Below, piece after piece: positions 9,381-17,999 of a stretch of 64,000 nucleotides of DNA (position 1 is the first letter of the stretch; each line of letters opens with the position of its first letter). The stretch spans positions 2,914,001 to 2,978,000 of the forward strand of contig NZ_JAUSYO010000001.1 of the NCBI RefSeq assembly GCF_030816935.1, given 5' to 3'. Position numbers and translations under genes: made by a program. Under the pieces are notes generated by a model, which was given only the letters and a program-made list of their open reading frames with translations, was not told where the DNA came from and did no database searches. The DNA is from Arthrobacter sp. B3I9 (GTDB lineage: Bacteria; Actinomycetota; Actinomycetes; Actinomycetales; Micrococcaceae).

Positions 9381-9911
9381 CTAGCTCTGGTTGAAGAAGC
9401 TGGCCTGGGTCTCGCTGACCTTCTTGTCGTCGCCGATCACTTCAACGTAAGACGGCGACAGCAGGAACACCTTGTTCGTCACGCGTTCAATACTGCCCCG
9501 GAGCCCGAAGACCAGGCCGGCAGAGAAGTCGACCAGCCGTTTGGCGTCCGCCTCGCCCATGTCCGTGACGTTCATGATGACGGGGATCCCGTCACGGAAG
9601 CTTTCACCGATGAGCTTGGCGTCGTTGTAGGAGCGCGGATGGATCGTGGTGATCTGCCGGAGCCCGGTGTGTTCTTCGCGGCTCGAAGCCGCTCGCTTGA
9701 TGGGTGTCACAGGTGCGCGATATTCCTCTTCGGCGGCGGAGGGCTCTTCCCGGGGGACCTCGCGGACTGGCGCCGGCGCACGGCGCTCCTCGCGGTCCTG
9801 CTCCATGGAATCGTCCTCGTCCTTATGCGGTTTGGGGTGCTCGGACTCGTAGTGTTCTTCGCCATCGGCGAGCCCAAGATAGATCATTGTCTTGCGCAGA
9901 GTGCCAGCCAT
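9381..9911 (-). CDS. sepF: Cell division protein SepF
   Basis: Membrane anchor and cross-linker of FtsZ; in actinobacteria, which lack FtsA, it is the main Z-ring tether. The 176-residue product begins with a short amphipathic segment ([14 protein letters not shown]) and an acidic, disordered linker (about 18-75). The folded SepF/DUF552 domain follows (about 82-165), with the [20 protein letters not shown] and [14 protein letters not shown] segments. An AGGAG site precedes the ATG at 9911. It belongs to the ftsZ-pgeF-yggS-sepF block. Confidence 0.96.
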   Translation of the reverse strand: MAGTLRKTMIYLGLADGEEHYESEHPKPHKDEDDSMEQDREERRAPAPVREVPREEPSAAEEEYRAPVTPIKRAASSREEHTGLRQITTIHPRSYNDAKLIGESFRDGIPVIMNVTDMGEADAKRLVDFSAGLVFGLRGSIERVTNKVFLLSPSYVEVIGDDKKVSETQASFFNQS

Positions 9912-9999
9912 GGTCGACTCCTAATCGTGTCCGTCAGCGGGCCGCTCATATGACCTGACAGCCTTGGAATTCCCGCCATTACCTTCCAATACGTCGAAC

Positions 10000-10728
10000 C
10001 TACCGCAAGGCCGGACGCGGACCGAGAATATCGGACCCAATCCGAAGGTGTGTCGCACCGGACCGGACCGCCGCTTCGAGGTCCTGGCTCATGCCGGCGG
10101 AAATGCCGGTGGCGTCCGGGAACTGCGCTGTCAGCCGGGCAGAGATCCCTGCGAGCTTCTCGAATGCGGGAACGGGGTCCGCACCCAGCGGAGCCACCGC
10201 CATCACTCCAGCCAGCCGCAGCCCCTCGGAGTCCGCCAGCCGCTCCGCCAGTGCGGGCACGTCCACGGGAAGCGCGCCGCCCCGGTGGCCGTCGGCGTCG
10301 TCCTCAAGGCTGACCTGGATGAAGCAGTCCAGGGGGCCGCGTCCGGCGCGCCCCTGTTCGGCGGCCATGGCCTTCGCGAGGGCGCCCGCCAGCTGCGGGC
10401 GGTCCACAGAGTGCACGGCGGAAGCGTACTTCACGACGGACTTGGCCTTATTGCTCTGCAGCTGGCCGATGAAGTGCCAGCGGAGCCCCAGCGCGCCGAG
10501 ACCGGCCGCCTTGTCCGCGGCCTCCTGGTCCCGGTTTTCCCCGACGTCGGTTATTCCCAGGGCTGCCAGCCGCCGGATGTCCTCAGCCGGGTGGAACTTG
10601 GTCACGACTATCAGCTGCGGCGGCGTATCGTGCCGCCCCGCTGCCGCGACAGCACTCTCGATCCGGCGTTGGACGGCGGTAAGGCGCTCCTCGAGCTGCG
10701 CCAGCCGGGGATCGTGTTGCTCAGCCAC
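10000..10728 (-). CDS. yggS: PLP homeostasis protein, YggS/PROSC family
   Basis: A pyridoxal-phosphate-binding protein of alanine racemase-like fold, 242 residues, without known enzymatic turnover; it buffers PLP and affects amino-acid pools. VVTKFHPAEDI carries the PLP lysine. VGENRDQEA, WHFIGQLQSNK and the C-terminal GMSQDLEAAVRSGATHLRIGS phosphate-binding block are all family signatures. The GTG at 10728 overlaps the end of pgeF by eight bases, which supports this start over the longer open frame upstream. Its position after ftsZ/pgeF and before sepF is conserved in Gram-positive bacteria. Confidence 0.93.
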   Translation of the reverse strand: MAEQHDPRLAQLEERLTAVQRRIESAVAAAGRHDTPPQLIVVTKFHPAEDIRRLAALGITDVGENRDQEAADKAAGLGALGLRWHFIGQLQSNKAKSVVKYASAVHSVDRPQLAGALAKAMAAEQGRAGRGPLDCFIQVSLEDDADGHRGGALPVDVPALAERLADSEGLRLAGVMAVAPLGADPVPAFEKLAGISARLTAQFPDATGISAGMSQDLEAAVRSGATHLRIGSDILGPRPALR

Positions 10729-11500
10729 CGGCGTCCGCCTCATTTCCGTTTTCCACCCCGGCCCAGACCAGGCCGGCGAACCGTCCGGTGGAGGGGTCGC
10801 GGCGGTAGGAGAACAACCGGTCGTCCTCGAGGGTGCAGCCGCCGGAGTAGGCCACCGGCACGCCGTGGGCTTCCAATTGCTGGCGGACCCCGGCCGGCAG
10901 GTCGAGTCCGGGCGTTCCCTGGGAGGTTTCACACCAGGTGGCGGGGACAAGGGCTCCCACCTCAGCGCGCATAGCCGCCGGCACCTCATAGCACCGCCCG
11001 CAGACGGACGGTCCGATCCATGCGCTGATCCCTCCAGCACCCAGGCTGCGCATGCGAGCCACCGCGGCAGGGACCACGCCGGAAGCGACGCCGGGCCGGC
11101 CCGCGTGCACGACGCCAAGCACGGGTCCTCCCCCGGGGTCGGCGCCCACCAAAACCACGGGCACGCAGTCCGCAACCATCACCGCCAGGGCGGCACCGCG
11201 GGACACCAGGGCATCCGCCGTAGGCGGAGGACCAGGCGGAGGACCAGACGGAGGGCCACCCGCCACGGCAGCCGCGCCGGGCGCGACGGTGGCAACCTCG
11301 TTGCCGTGGACCTGGTTCATGTATTGGAAGCCGCGGGCGCCAAGGCCGGCGGCCTGGTCCAGCTCACGGCGGCGGCGCCGGACGTCCTCCGGATCGTCGC
11401 CGACATGGAGCGCCAGGTTGCCGGCGGCGGCGTTGGTGAAGGCCACCCAGACGCCGGGCCGCACTTCTGCCGCGCCACGAAAACACTCAAAACCCCACAT
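10721..11500 (-). CDS. pgeF: Purine nucleoside phosphorylase, PgeF/YfiH (laccase-domain) family
   Basis: A 259-residue member of the family once called multicopper polyphenol oxidase or laccase-domain protein; characterised members phosphorolyse adenosine/inosine or edit peptidoglycan precursors. Conserved metal and nucleoside-site segments are QVHGNEV, DCVPVVL, GVVHAGRPG and WIGPSVCGRCYEVP, which contain the His/Cys/His ligands. A Gly/Pro-rich insert (about residues 90-103) is encoded by a 12-bp repeat at 11221-11255. It lies between ftsZ and yggS. The exact substrate in this organism is not shown by the sequence. Confidence 0.9.
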   Translation of the reverse strand: MWGFECFRGAAEVRPGVWVAFTNAAAGNLALHVGDDPEDVRRRRRELDQAAGLGARGFQYMNQVHGNEVATVAPGAAAVAGGPPSGPPPGPPPTADALVSRGAALAVMVADCVPVVLVGADPGGGPVLGVVHAGRPGVASGVVPAAVARMRSLGAGGISAWIGPSVCGRCYEVPAAMRAEVGALVPATWCETSQGTPGLDLPAGVRQQLEAHGVPVAYSGGCTLEDDRLFSYRRDPSTGRFAGLVWAGVENGNEADAGG

Positions 11501-11540
11501 CGTTGCCGAAAATCAATTACCGATCTTCGATCCTACGAGA

Positions 11541-11580
11541 AAGCACCATGGCACTGCCAGCCGGCAGTGCCATGGTGCTT
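11541..11580 (-). terminator. Perfect 18-bp hairpin after ftsZ
   Basis: The arms at 11541-11558 and 11563-11580 are perfectly complementary, with loop AGCC. It begins eight bases after the ftsZ stop and precedes pgeF. There is no clear U-tract, so it may stabilise the ftsZ 3' end or lower pgeF expression. Confidence 0.7.
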
Positions 11581-11587
11581 CAGGGAC

Positions 11588-12808
11588 CTACTTGAGGAAG
11601 TCGGGGACGTCCAGGTCATCCGTGTGGCGGCCGGACAGGTCCGGTTCCACGACCGAGGGCAGGTCGACGTCGAAGCCGGCGTCTGCCGGAACGGCGGAGG
11701 GGCGCTGCTGGCCCCAGCCGCCGAGGCCGGAAACACCGACCGTGGCGGGCAGCGGCTGGACGCGCGCCGAGGCGGGTGCCTGCGCAGGCGCCGGTGCCGG
11801 TGCTGCGGGCCGCTGCGGGGCGGCCTGCGGGAGGGACTGGTCCATGGACGGCGAGGTGGCCTTGACGTCGTCGAAGCCGGCGGCGATGACTGTGACGCGG
11901 GCTTCGTCGCCGAGGGCGTCGTCGATGACGGCGCCGAAGATGATGTTGGCCTCCGGGTGGGCAACCTCCTGGACCAAGCGGGCTGCTTCGTTGATCTCGA
12001 ACAGGCCGAGGTCCGAGCCGCCCTGGATGGACAGCAGGACGCCGTGGGCACCGTCGATGGAGGCTTCAAGCAGGGGCGAGGCGATGGCGAGCTCCGCGGC
12101 CTTGACGGCGCGGTCTTCGCCGCGTGCCGAGCCAATGCCCATGAGCGCCGAACCGGCGCCCTGCATGACCGACTTGACGTCGGCAAAGTCCAGGTTGATC
12201 AGGCCGGGGGTGGTGATCAGGTCGGTGATGCCCTGGACGCCGGACAGCAGGACCTGGTCGGCCGAACGGAACGCGTCAAGGACGGACACGTTGCGGTCGC
12301 TGATGGAGAGCAGCCGGTCGTTCGGGATGACGATCAGGGTATCGACTTCATCGCGGAGGGCGTCGATGCCGGCCTCTGCCGAGCCGGCGCGGCGGCGGCC
12401 TTCAAAGGTGAAGGGACGGGTGACGACGCCGATGGTCAGCGCGCCGAGGGAGCGGGCGATGCGGGCCACGACGGGTGCGCCGCCGGTTCCGGTGCCGCCG
12501 CCTTCGCCGGCCGTCACGAAGACCATGTCCGCGCCGCGGATTACCTCTTCGATCTCGTCGGCGTGGTCCTCGGCAGCCTGCTTGCCGACCTCAGGATTCG
12601 CACCGGCGCCCAGCCCGCGGGTCAGCTCGCGGCCGACGTCGAGCTTGACGTCTGCGTCGCTCATCAGCAATGCCTGCGCATCGGTGTTGATGGCGATGAA
12701 TTCGACGCCGCGGAGGCCGACTTCGATCATGCGGTTGACTGCGTTCACGCCACCGCCGCCGATGCCGACGACCTTGATGACGGCCAAGTAATTCTGCGGA
12801 GCTGCCAC
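11588..12808 (-). CDS. ftsZ: Cell division GTPase FtsZ
   Basis: Tubulin-like GTPase that forms the Z ring. The 406-residue product has [14 protein letters not shown] near residues 15-30, the GGGTGTG tubulin signature near 104-110 and [13 protein letters not shown] near 41. After the polymerising core (about residue 315) comes an Ala/Pro/Gln-rich linker, ending in the conserved tail [10 protein letters not shown] that docks SepF and FtsW in actinobacteria. The GTG at 12808 follows AAGGGA at a suitable distance. A 219-bp upstream gap with an inverted repeat (12887-12907) indicates its own promoter separate from the mur genes. Confidence 0.98.
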   Translation of the reverse strand: MAAPQNYLAVIKVVGIGGGGVNAVNRMIEVGLRGVEFIAINTDAQALLMSDADVKLDVGRELTRGLGAGANPEVGKQAAEDHADEIEEVIRGADMVFVTAGEGGGTGTGGAPVVARIARSLGALTIGVVTRPFTFEGRRRAGSAEAGIDALRDEVDTLIVIPNDRLLSISDRNVSVLDAFRSADQVLLSGVQGITDLITTPGLINLDFADVKSVMQGAGSALMGIGSARGEDRAVKAAELAIASPLLEASIDGAHGVLLSIQGGSDLGLFEINEAARLVQEVAHPEANIIFGAVIDDALGDEARVTVIAAGFDDVKATSPSMDQSLPQAAPQRPAAPAPAPAQAPASARVQPLPATVGVSGLGGWGQQRPSAVPADAGFDVDLPSVVEPDLSGRHTDDLDVPDFLK

Positions 12809-12886
12809 GTTACGTGTCCCTTGTTCGTGTTCTGTTGCGTTCTATTGCGAAAGCTTGTTGGAGTCGGGCTTGAAGCTTTGAACGTT

Positions 12887-12907
12887 AACCTTCGACTTGA
12901 AGGTTAT
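12887..12907 (-). promoter_or_regulatory. Inverted repeat in the ftsZ promoter region
   Basis: TAACCTTC and GAAGGTTA form perfect 8-bp arms around a 5-bp spacer, 79 bp upstream of the ftsZ start codon. TTGACA (12914-12919, minus strand) lies just upstream and could be a -35 element, although no good -10 is found at normal spacing. The symmetry and size suit a dimeric MerR-type regulator such as FtsR, encoded in this window at 50809-51525; that link is inference. Confidence 0.55.
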
Positions 12908-13027
12908 AGTTATGTCAAGTAACCCATGTCTGAAACGGTATTTGCTGTGCGGAGGACATTCAATGACCGGCCGGGGCGTGTCGCAGGAATGCGCCAAATA
13001 CCCTTCTGCCGGAAGCACCAGCCCAGA

Positions 13028-13924
13028 CTACCGGGTGACCGGGTGCCGGGGCACGCTGACATCGTAGATCCGCACCGGGTTTTTCGGGTCCGCGGGAACC
13101 TTGAGGAGGGCGGCAAGGACCCGCGCCTTGAGTTCCTTCTCCCCCGCGTTGCCCCAGATGATCGTCTGCCCGTCGACGAGCTTGAGTTCGACGGCGTCAG
13201 CGGACTTTGCCGAGGCATCAGACAGCTTGGCGAGCACGTCCGCGGGCAGGGCGCCCAGGACCGCGGTGACGGTGTGGAAGACCTCCGGCGCCAGGACACC
13301 CGCCCCGGCGTCAATGACCGGAAGTGCCACCGACGCGTCGTCACTGGTGGCGCTGAGCGGGGTGCCTTCGACGTCCACCAGTTGCAGTCCCTCACCCTGC
13401 TTGAGCTTGGCCACGGGGACACGCTCGGTGATGTGGACCGCCAGCGTGCCGGGCGGCCGCGCCTCGGCGGTGACGTGCTTTACCTGCACCAGCGGCTGGA
13501 GCAGGGCCGAGACGTCCGCGTCGCTGATCTGCGGCAGGGGTTTGCCCTTCAGCGGCGCCAGGGCGGCCTGCACCTGCTCCGCGCTCAGCAGTCTGGTGCC
13601 CTCCACGGTGACGGTGCGCAGGGCGAGGACCGGCGTGTAGACCGCCACCACGATCATCGCCGCAACGACCGCCGTGATGATCCCGATGGTGCCCAGCACG
13701 ATTCTTTTCCGTCGCTTGGCCTTGGGCTCGGGAAAGGACAGGATGTTGTCCTGCTCCGGAGCGCGGGGGGCGGCGGAACGGACGCCGGGCCCGGTAGCGG
13801 CCTTGGACGCGGAAATGACATCGGCCGGCGTCCCGTCGGCACGGTTCGGGCCGTCAGCACGGTTCGGCCCGTCCGGCGGCCTGCGGGCGCCGGCCTTGTA
13901 CGTGGGGCGCCGGGTGCTAGGCAC
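13028..13924 (-). CDS. ftsQ: Cell division protein FtsQ
   Basis: Bitopic divisome protein that bridges early and late components. The 298-residue product has a long polar cytoplasmic N-terminus (about 1-75) with a duplicated ADGPNR hexapeptide from an 18-bp repeat. One transmembrane helix follows (IVLGTIGIITAVVAAMIVVAVY, about 76-97), then a POTRA domain (LRTVTVEGTRLLSAEQV, from about 101) and an FtsQ beta domain reaching the C-terminus. The GTG at 13924 overlaps the murC stop by eight bases. The order murC-ftsQ-ftsZ is conserved. Confidence 0.94.
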   Translation of the reverse strand: MPSTRRPTYKAGARRPPDGPNRADGPNRADGTPADVISASKAATGPGVRSAAPRAPEQDNILSFPEPKAKRRKRIVLGTIGIITAVVAAMIVVAVYTPVLALRTVTVEGTRLLSAEQVQAALAPLKGKPLPQISDADVSALLQPLVQVKHVTAEARPPGTLAVHITERVPVAKLKQGEGLQLVDVEGTPLSATSDDASVALPVIDAGAGVLAPEVFHTVTAVLGALPADVLAKLSDASAKSADAVELKLVDGQTIIWGNAGEKELKARVLAALLKVPADPKNPVRIYDVSVPRHPVTR

Positions 13925-15371
13925 GGGCTGCTCCGGGATCTTCGGCTGCCGGTTCTGCGGCTGCCGGTTCTGCGGATGTCAGGGCGTCGACGATAAGCGG
14001 GCCGTACGCCGTGACGTCCCCGGCTCCTGCCGTCAGCACGATGTCCCCGGGGCCGGCAGCGGCGAGGAGGACCTGCATGGCGTCTTCGCCCGGGCCTACC
14101 AGCCTGCCGCCCGGTCCCAGGTCCTTGGCGATCAGCTGGCTGCTGACGCCGGGAATGGGGTCTTCACGGGCGGGATAGATCTCCAGCACCAGGGCAGTGT
14201 CGGCGGCGTTGAGCGCATCAGCGAATTCGCTGGCGAATTCGCGGGTCCGGGAAAACAGATGGGGCTGGAAGAGCACGTGCACCTTGTGCCCGCCGGCCAC
14301 GGAGCGGGCGGCCGACAGCGCCGCCCGGACCTCTGTGGGGTGGTGGGCGTAGTCGTCGTAGACCCGCACTCCCCGGCCGGCGCCCTTGAACTCGAAGCGG
14401 CGGGACGCCCCGGAGAAGCCGGCAAGGGCTCCGGCAGCGGTTTCCGGATCAACCCCGAGTTCCCGCGCGACGGCGAATGCTGCCGCCGCATTGAGCGCGT
14501 TGTGCCTGCCGGGGACCTGCAGTTCGACGTCGAACCGGCCCTCCGGGGTTTCGAGCCACATCTCGCCGGGACCGCCGTCGTGCAGTTTGACGTCGGCCTC
14601 GTCCGCCGTGCCGTAAAGGACCACCCGGGTGTTGCCCCGCTCAAGGGTGCGGCGGGCCAGCGCCAGGGAACCGGCGTCGTCGGCACACGCCACGAGGACG
14701 CCGTCGGCCGGCAGGAGCTCCGTGAAGCGGTCGAAGGAGGCGTAGACGGCCTCGGCCGTGCCGTAGTGGTCCAGGTGGTCCGGTTCGACGTTGGTGACCA
14801 CCGCTATGCGCGGGCGGTAGTTCAGGAACGAGCCATCGGACTCGTCGGCTTCGGCAACGAAAATGCCGGAGCTGCCGGAGGCGGCATTGACGCCCAGCGC
14901 CGGCACGTTCGCGCCGATCGCGAAGGACGGGTCGAGTCCCGCGCCCTGCAGCAAAACGGTGACCATGGACGTCGTGGTCGATTTTCCGTGCGTGCCGGCC
15001 ACGGTCACGACCACGTCGTCCGCCATCGCGGACGCCAGCGCTTCGGAGCGGTGCAGTACCGGCAGCCCGGCGGCCATTGCGGCTGCCAGTTCGGGGTTGT
15101 CGGGACGGATCGCTGAACCGGCCACCACGGTCTGGGCGTCGCCGAGGTTGTCCGCCGCGTAGCCGACGTTGATCCGGGCACCGGCGGCGCCGAGCTCGGC
15201 CAGGACGGGCAGGTCCTTGGCGTCGGAGCCGCTCACCTGCAGTCCGCGGGCCACCAGGATGCGGGCGACGGCCGACATGCCCACTCCGCCGATGCCGATG
15301 AAGTGGACCCTGCCGAGGGACTCCTGCGGGTGCACGGGCCGCGGCTCCGGCTGGTCTTGGTGCTGGGTCAT
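13917..15371 (-). CDS. murC: UDP-N-acetylmuramate--L-alanine ligase
   Basis: Adds L-alanine to UDP-MurNAc in an ATP-dependent step. The 484-residue product has an N-terminal Rossmann domain (VHFIGIGGVGMSAVA), the central P-loop VTVAGTHGKSTTTSMV, and a C-terminal domain with YDDYAHHPTEVRAAL. The ATG at 15371 lies five bases after murG, so the longer in-frame extension into murG was rejected. The C-terminal tail has an AEPAA repeat from two identical 15-bp units at 13944-13973. Confidence 0.96.
   Translation of the reverse strand: MTQHQDQPEPRPVHPQESLGRVHFIGIGGVGMSAVARILVARGLQVSGSDAKDLPVLAELGAAGARINVGYAADNLGDAQTVVAGSAIRPDNPELAAAMAAGLPVLHRSEALASAMADDVVVTVAGTHGKSTTTSMVTVLLQGAGLDPSFAIGANVPALGVNAASGSSGIFVAEADESDGSFLNYRPRIAVVTNVEPDHLDHYGTAEAVYASFDRFTELLPADGVLVACADDAGSLALARRTLERGNTRVVLYGTADEADVKLHDGGPGEMWLETPEGRFDVELQVPGRHNALNAAAAFAVARELGVDPETAAGALAGFSGASRRFEFKGAGRGVRVYDDYAHHPTEVRAALSAARSVAGGHKVHVLFQPHLFSRTREFASEFADALNAADTALVLEIYPAREDPIPGVSSQLIAKDLGPGGRLVGPGEDAMQVLLAAAGPGDIVLTAGAGDVTAYGPLIVDALTSAEPAAAEPAAEDPGAARA
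13944..13973 (-). repeat. 15-bp tandem repeat, two identical units, in the murC tail
   Basis: Two identical units (13944-13958, 13959-13973) beginning GGCTGCCGG on the plus strand, with a partial third after them. They encode AEPAA-type residues just before the murC stop. Confidence 0.8.
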
Positions 15372-15375
15372 CGCG

Positions 15376-16530
15376 CTACCGCTTCCTGCTGTTCGTTTGG
15401 GAGGCTGCCTTTGAGGACGCTGCCTTCGGGGACGCTGCCGCTTCAAGGATGAGGTCCGCCATCCGGCGGTCGGCGTTCCGGATGCCGAGCTCCCCGGCGT
15501 CCCGGGCCATCCGGTCGAGCCGCTCGCCGTCCAGCAGCAGCGGCACGACGTTCCGGCGCACCCACTCCGGGGTGAATGCGTTGTCCGCCACGATCAGGGC
15601 TCCGCCGGCGTCCACCAGCCCGGCGGCGTTGAGGGCCTGCTCGCCGTTGCCGATGGGAAGCGGCACGAACACCGCCGGCACGCCGACGGCGGCCACTTCC
15701 GAGACGGTGGCGGCGCCGGCGCGGGCCAGCAGTACGTCGGCAGCTGCGTAGACCGATTCCATCCCGTCCACATACTCCACCTGCCGGTATCCGGGGGCAG
15801 CGAGCGGCTTGCCGTCGGCGTCGTGGACGGCCTTGTCCCGCCCGGTGATGTGCAGGGTCTGGATCCCGGCTTCGGCGAGGGCCGCGACGGAAGCGGCGAT
15901 GGTCCGGTTGATGCTTTGCGCCCCCGAGGACCCGCCGGTGACGATGAGCGTGGGCTGCTGCGGATCGAGGCCGAGCTCCGTCCGGGCGGCCGCGCGGGCG
16001 GCTGGCCGGTCCAGGCCGGAGATCTCGCGGCGCATCGGCATGCCGACGTGCACAGCCCCGGGAAGCCGGGTGTTGGCGAAGGCCACGGCCACCTTTGCCC
16101 CCAGCCGGGCGCCGACGCGGTTCGCAAGCCCCGGGCGGGTGTTGGCCTCATGGAGGACGATCGGGATGTTCCGCCGCCGGGCGGCCAGGTACATGGGGGT
16201 GCACACGTAGCCCCCGACGCCGACGAGCACGTCGGCTCCGGCCTCGTCGAGGATCATCCCGGCCTGCTTCACGGCGGCTGCCAGCCGGCCGGGGAGCCGG
16301 AGCTGGTCCAGCGACGGTTTGCGCGGAAACGGCACCCGGCTGATGGTGGCCAGATCGAGGCCCGCGGCGGGTACAAGCCGCGCCTCCATGCCGTTGGGCG
16401 TGCCGACGGCGAGGAGCCGGGTACCCGGGCGGGCTTCCCGGATGGCGTGCGCGATGGCCAGGAGCGGGCTGATGTGCCCGGCTGTTCCGCCGCCGGCGAG
16501 GACGACGGACAAGGGCGACTCGGTACTCAT
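15376..16530 (-). CDS. murG: Lipid II synthase, UDP-GlcNAc transferase MurG
   Basis: Transfers GlcNAc from UDP-GlcNAc to lipid I at the inner face of the membrane. The 384-residue GT-B protein shows the N-terminal glycine-rich loop [19 protein letters not shown], the second loop [14 protein letters not shown] (about residue 188) and the donor-site segment [26 protein letters not shown]. The C-terminus carries a lysine-rich [13 protein letters not shown] tail encoded by a 15-bp repeat at 15404-15433. It is six bases downstream of ftsW and five upstream of murC. Confidence 0.97.
   Translation of the reverse strand: MSTESPLSVVLAGGGTAGHISPLLAIAHAIREARPGTRLLAVGTPNGMEARLVPAAGLDLATISRVPFPRKPSLDQLRLPGRLAAAVKQAGMILDEAGADVLVGVGGYVCTPMYLAARRRNIPIVLHEANTRPGLANRVGARLGAKVAVAFANTRLPGAVHVGMPMRREISGLDRPAARAAARTELGLDPQQPTLIVTGGSSGAQSINRTIAASVAALAEAGIQTLHITGRDKAVHDADGKPLAAPGYRQVEYVDGMESVYAAADVLLARAGAATVSEVAAVGVPAVFVPLPIGNGEQALNAAGLVDAGGALIVADNAFTPEWVRRNVVPLLLDGERLDRMARDAGELGIRNADRRMADLILEAAASPKAASSKAASQTNSRKR
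15404..15433 (-). repeat. 15-bp tandem repeat in the murG tail
   Basis: Two units (15404-15418, 15419-15433) begin GCTGCCTT and end GGAC, followed by a diverged third unit. They encode the Ala/Ser/Lys repeat at the MurG C-terminus. Confidence 0.7.
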
Positions 16531-16536
16531 GAAGGC

Positions 16537-17997
16537 TTATTTCCGCTTCCGTGCTGGGTTGTTGAGTGCTGGTTTCCTGGCGGCCGTTCGGGCGTTCCGC
16601 GCGGCGTTCCGCGCAGCGGCTCGCTTCCGGAGGGATCCGGCCAGCCCTGCCGGCCCGAACCGGAACATCCTCTTGGGCTGCAGGCCGGGCGCCATCTGGG
16701 CCCGCGCCAGGGACAAGACTACGCCGATGGCGCACAAGGACATGAGGAGGGCTGAACCGCCATAGGAAATGAACGGCAGCGGAATGCCGATCACGGGTGC
16801 CAGGCCGGTGACGACGGCCATGTTGACGGTGGCTTGGCCCAGCAGCCAGACCATGATGGTTCCGGCGAGGACCCGGTGGAACATGTCCTTCTGGGCCACG
16901 ACCACGCGGTAGATGGCCGTGCCCAGGATGGCGAACAGGGCGAGGACGACCAGCGTGCCGATCAGGCCGAGCTCCTCGCCGATGATGGCGAAGATGAAGT
17001 CGTTGTGCGCCTCGGGAATCCAGCTGTACTTCTGCCTGCTCTGGCCCAGCCCGACGCCGAACCAGCCGCCGGAGGCGAGCCCGTAGAGGCCGTTGGTCGA
17101 CTGGTAGTTCAAGTCAGAGCCGTCGGCGCAGGTCTGGCCGGTCCAGGAGAGGATGCGGCAGACCCGGTTGGGGCTCGTAATGGCCAGCACCGCGGTGGCG
17201 GCGCCCAGGAGGACCGCGCCGATTCCGAACAGGTAGAGCCGGACGCCCGCGAAAAAGAGCGCCGCCGCGGTGATCATCATGACGATCATCGCGGTGCCGA
17301 GGTCGTTGCCCATCAGGATGAGGCCGATGACCCCCGCTGCACCCGGGACCACCACCGGAATCAGGGCGTGCTTGGCTTGGGACAGAAGCTTGGCCTTGCG
17401 GTCCAGCACCGTGGCCATCCACAGGGCCAGCGCCAGTTTCGCCGCCTCGGAGGGCTGGAAGGTGAACGGCCCGATGTCGATCCAGTTCTGGTTGCCCAGG
17501 GCGCTTCGGCCCACGAGCAGCACCAGCCCGAGCAGTATGAACGCCGCGATGATGGCGAGCCAGGCGCCACGCTTCAGCCAGACCACGTTCACCCGGGAGA
17601 GCAGGAACATGCAGAAGAGGCCGATCGCGGCGAACATGCCCTGCTTCAGGGCGGCCGAGTAGGGCGACTCCCCCGCCGCGATGGCCTCCACGCTGGAGGC
17701 CGAGAGCACCATCAGGATGCCGATCGCCGTCAGTGCGAGCGTCGCGCCGAGGATCAGGTAGTAGGTGGAGCCGTTGCTGGACTTGCCGGTGCCTTCCAGC
17801 GCGGACCAGAAGCCCCGGGACCAGCCAAGGACCCTGCGGAGGGGCGGCACCCTCCGGCCGGGCACGGCGCTGGACCCCGATGGTGCCGTCGCCTTCCCGT
17901 TAGGCGCCTTCCCCTGGGCTGCTTTCCCTTGGGATGCTTTCCCTTGGGATGGGGCGGCGCCCGGCTTGGCCGGGGTGCGTGTGGGCGTGCTGACCAT
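16537..17997 (-). CDS. ftsW: Septal peptidoglycan glycosyltransferase FtsW
   Basis: SEDS-family polymerase that works with FtsI. The 486-residue product has about ten transmembrane helices. Signatures include LALWMATVLDRKA, the PEAHNDFIFAIIGEELGLIG loop with the catalytic-region aspartate, and the closing GIPLPFISYGGSALL motif. The N-terminal 45 residues are a hydrophilic tail containing four QGKA-type pentapeptides from a 15-bp tandem repeat, and the C-terminus is Arg/Ala/Lys-rich. It sits between murD and murG, two and six bases from each. Confidence 0.95.
   Translation of the reverse strand: MVSTPTRTPAKPGAAPSQGKASQGKAAQGKAPNGKATAPSGSSAVPGRRVPPLRRVLGWSRGFWSALEGTGKSSNGSTYYLILGATLALTAIGILMVLSASSVEAIAAGESPYSAALKQGMFAAIGLFCMFLLSRVNVVWLKRGAWLAIIAAFILLGLVLLVGRSALGNQNWIDIGPFTFQPSEAAKLALALWMATVLDRKAKLLSQAKHALIPVVVPGAAGVIGLILMGNDLGTAMIVMMITAAALFFAGVRLYLFGIGAVLLGAATAVLAITSPNRVCRILSWTGQTCADGSDLNYQSTNGLYGLASGGWFGVGLGQSRQKYSWIPEAHNDFIFAIIGEELGLIGTLVVLALFAILGTAIYRVVVAQKDMFHRVLAGTIMVWLLGQATVNMAVVTGLAPVIGIPLPFISYGGSALLMSLCAIGVVLSLARAQMAPGLQPKRMFRFGPAGLAGSLRKRAAARNAARNARTAARKPALNNPARKRK
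17891..17950 (-). repeat. 15-bp tandem repeat, four units, in the ftsW N-terminus
   Basis: Units at 17891, 17906, 17921 and 17936. The last two are identical (GCTTTCCCTTGGGAT). They encode the (S/A)QGKA repeats in the cytoplasmic N-terminal tail of FtsW. Confidence 0.85.
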
Positions 17998-17999
17998 TG

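Noticed and set aside
15372..15446. N-terminal extension of murC
   Set aside because: The open frame runs into murG and encodes only a basic Pro/Arg stretch; the ATG at 15371 precedes the conserved Rossmann fold at normal distance.
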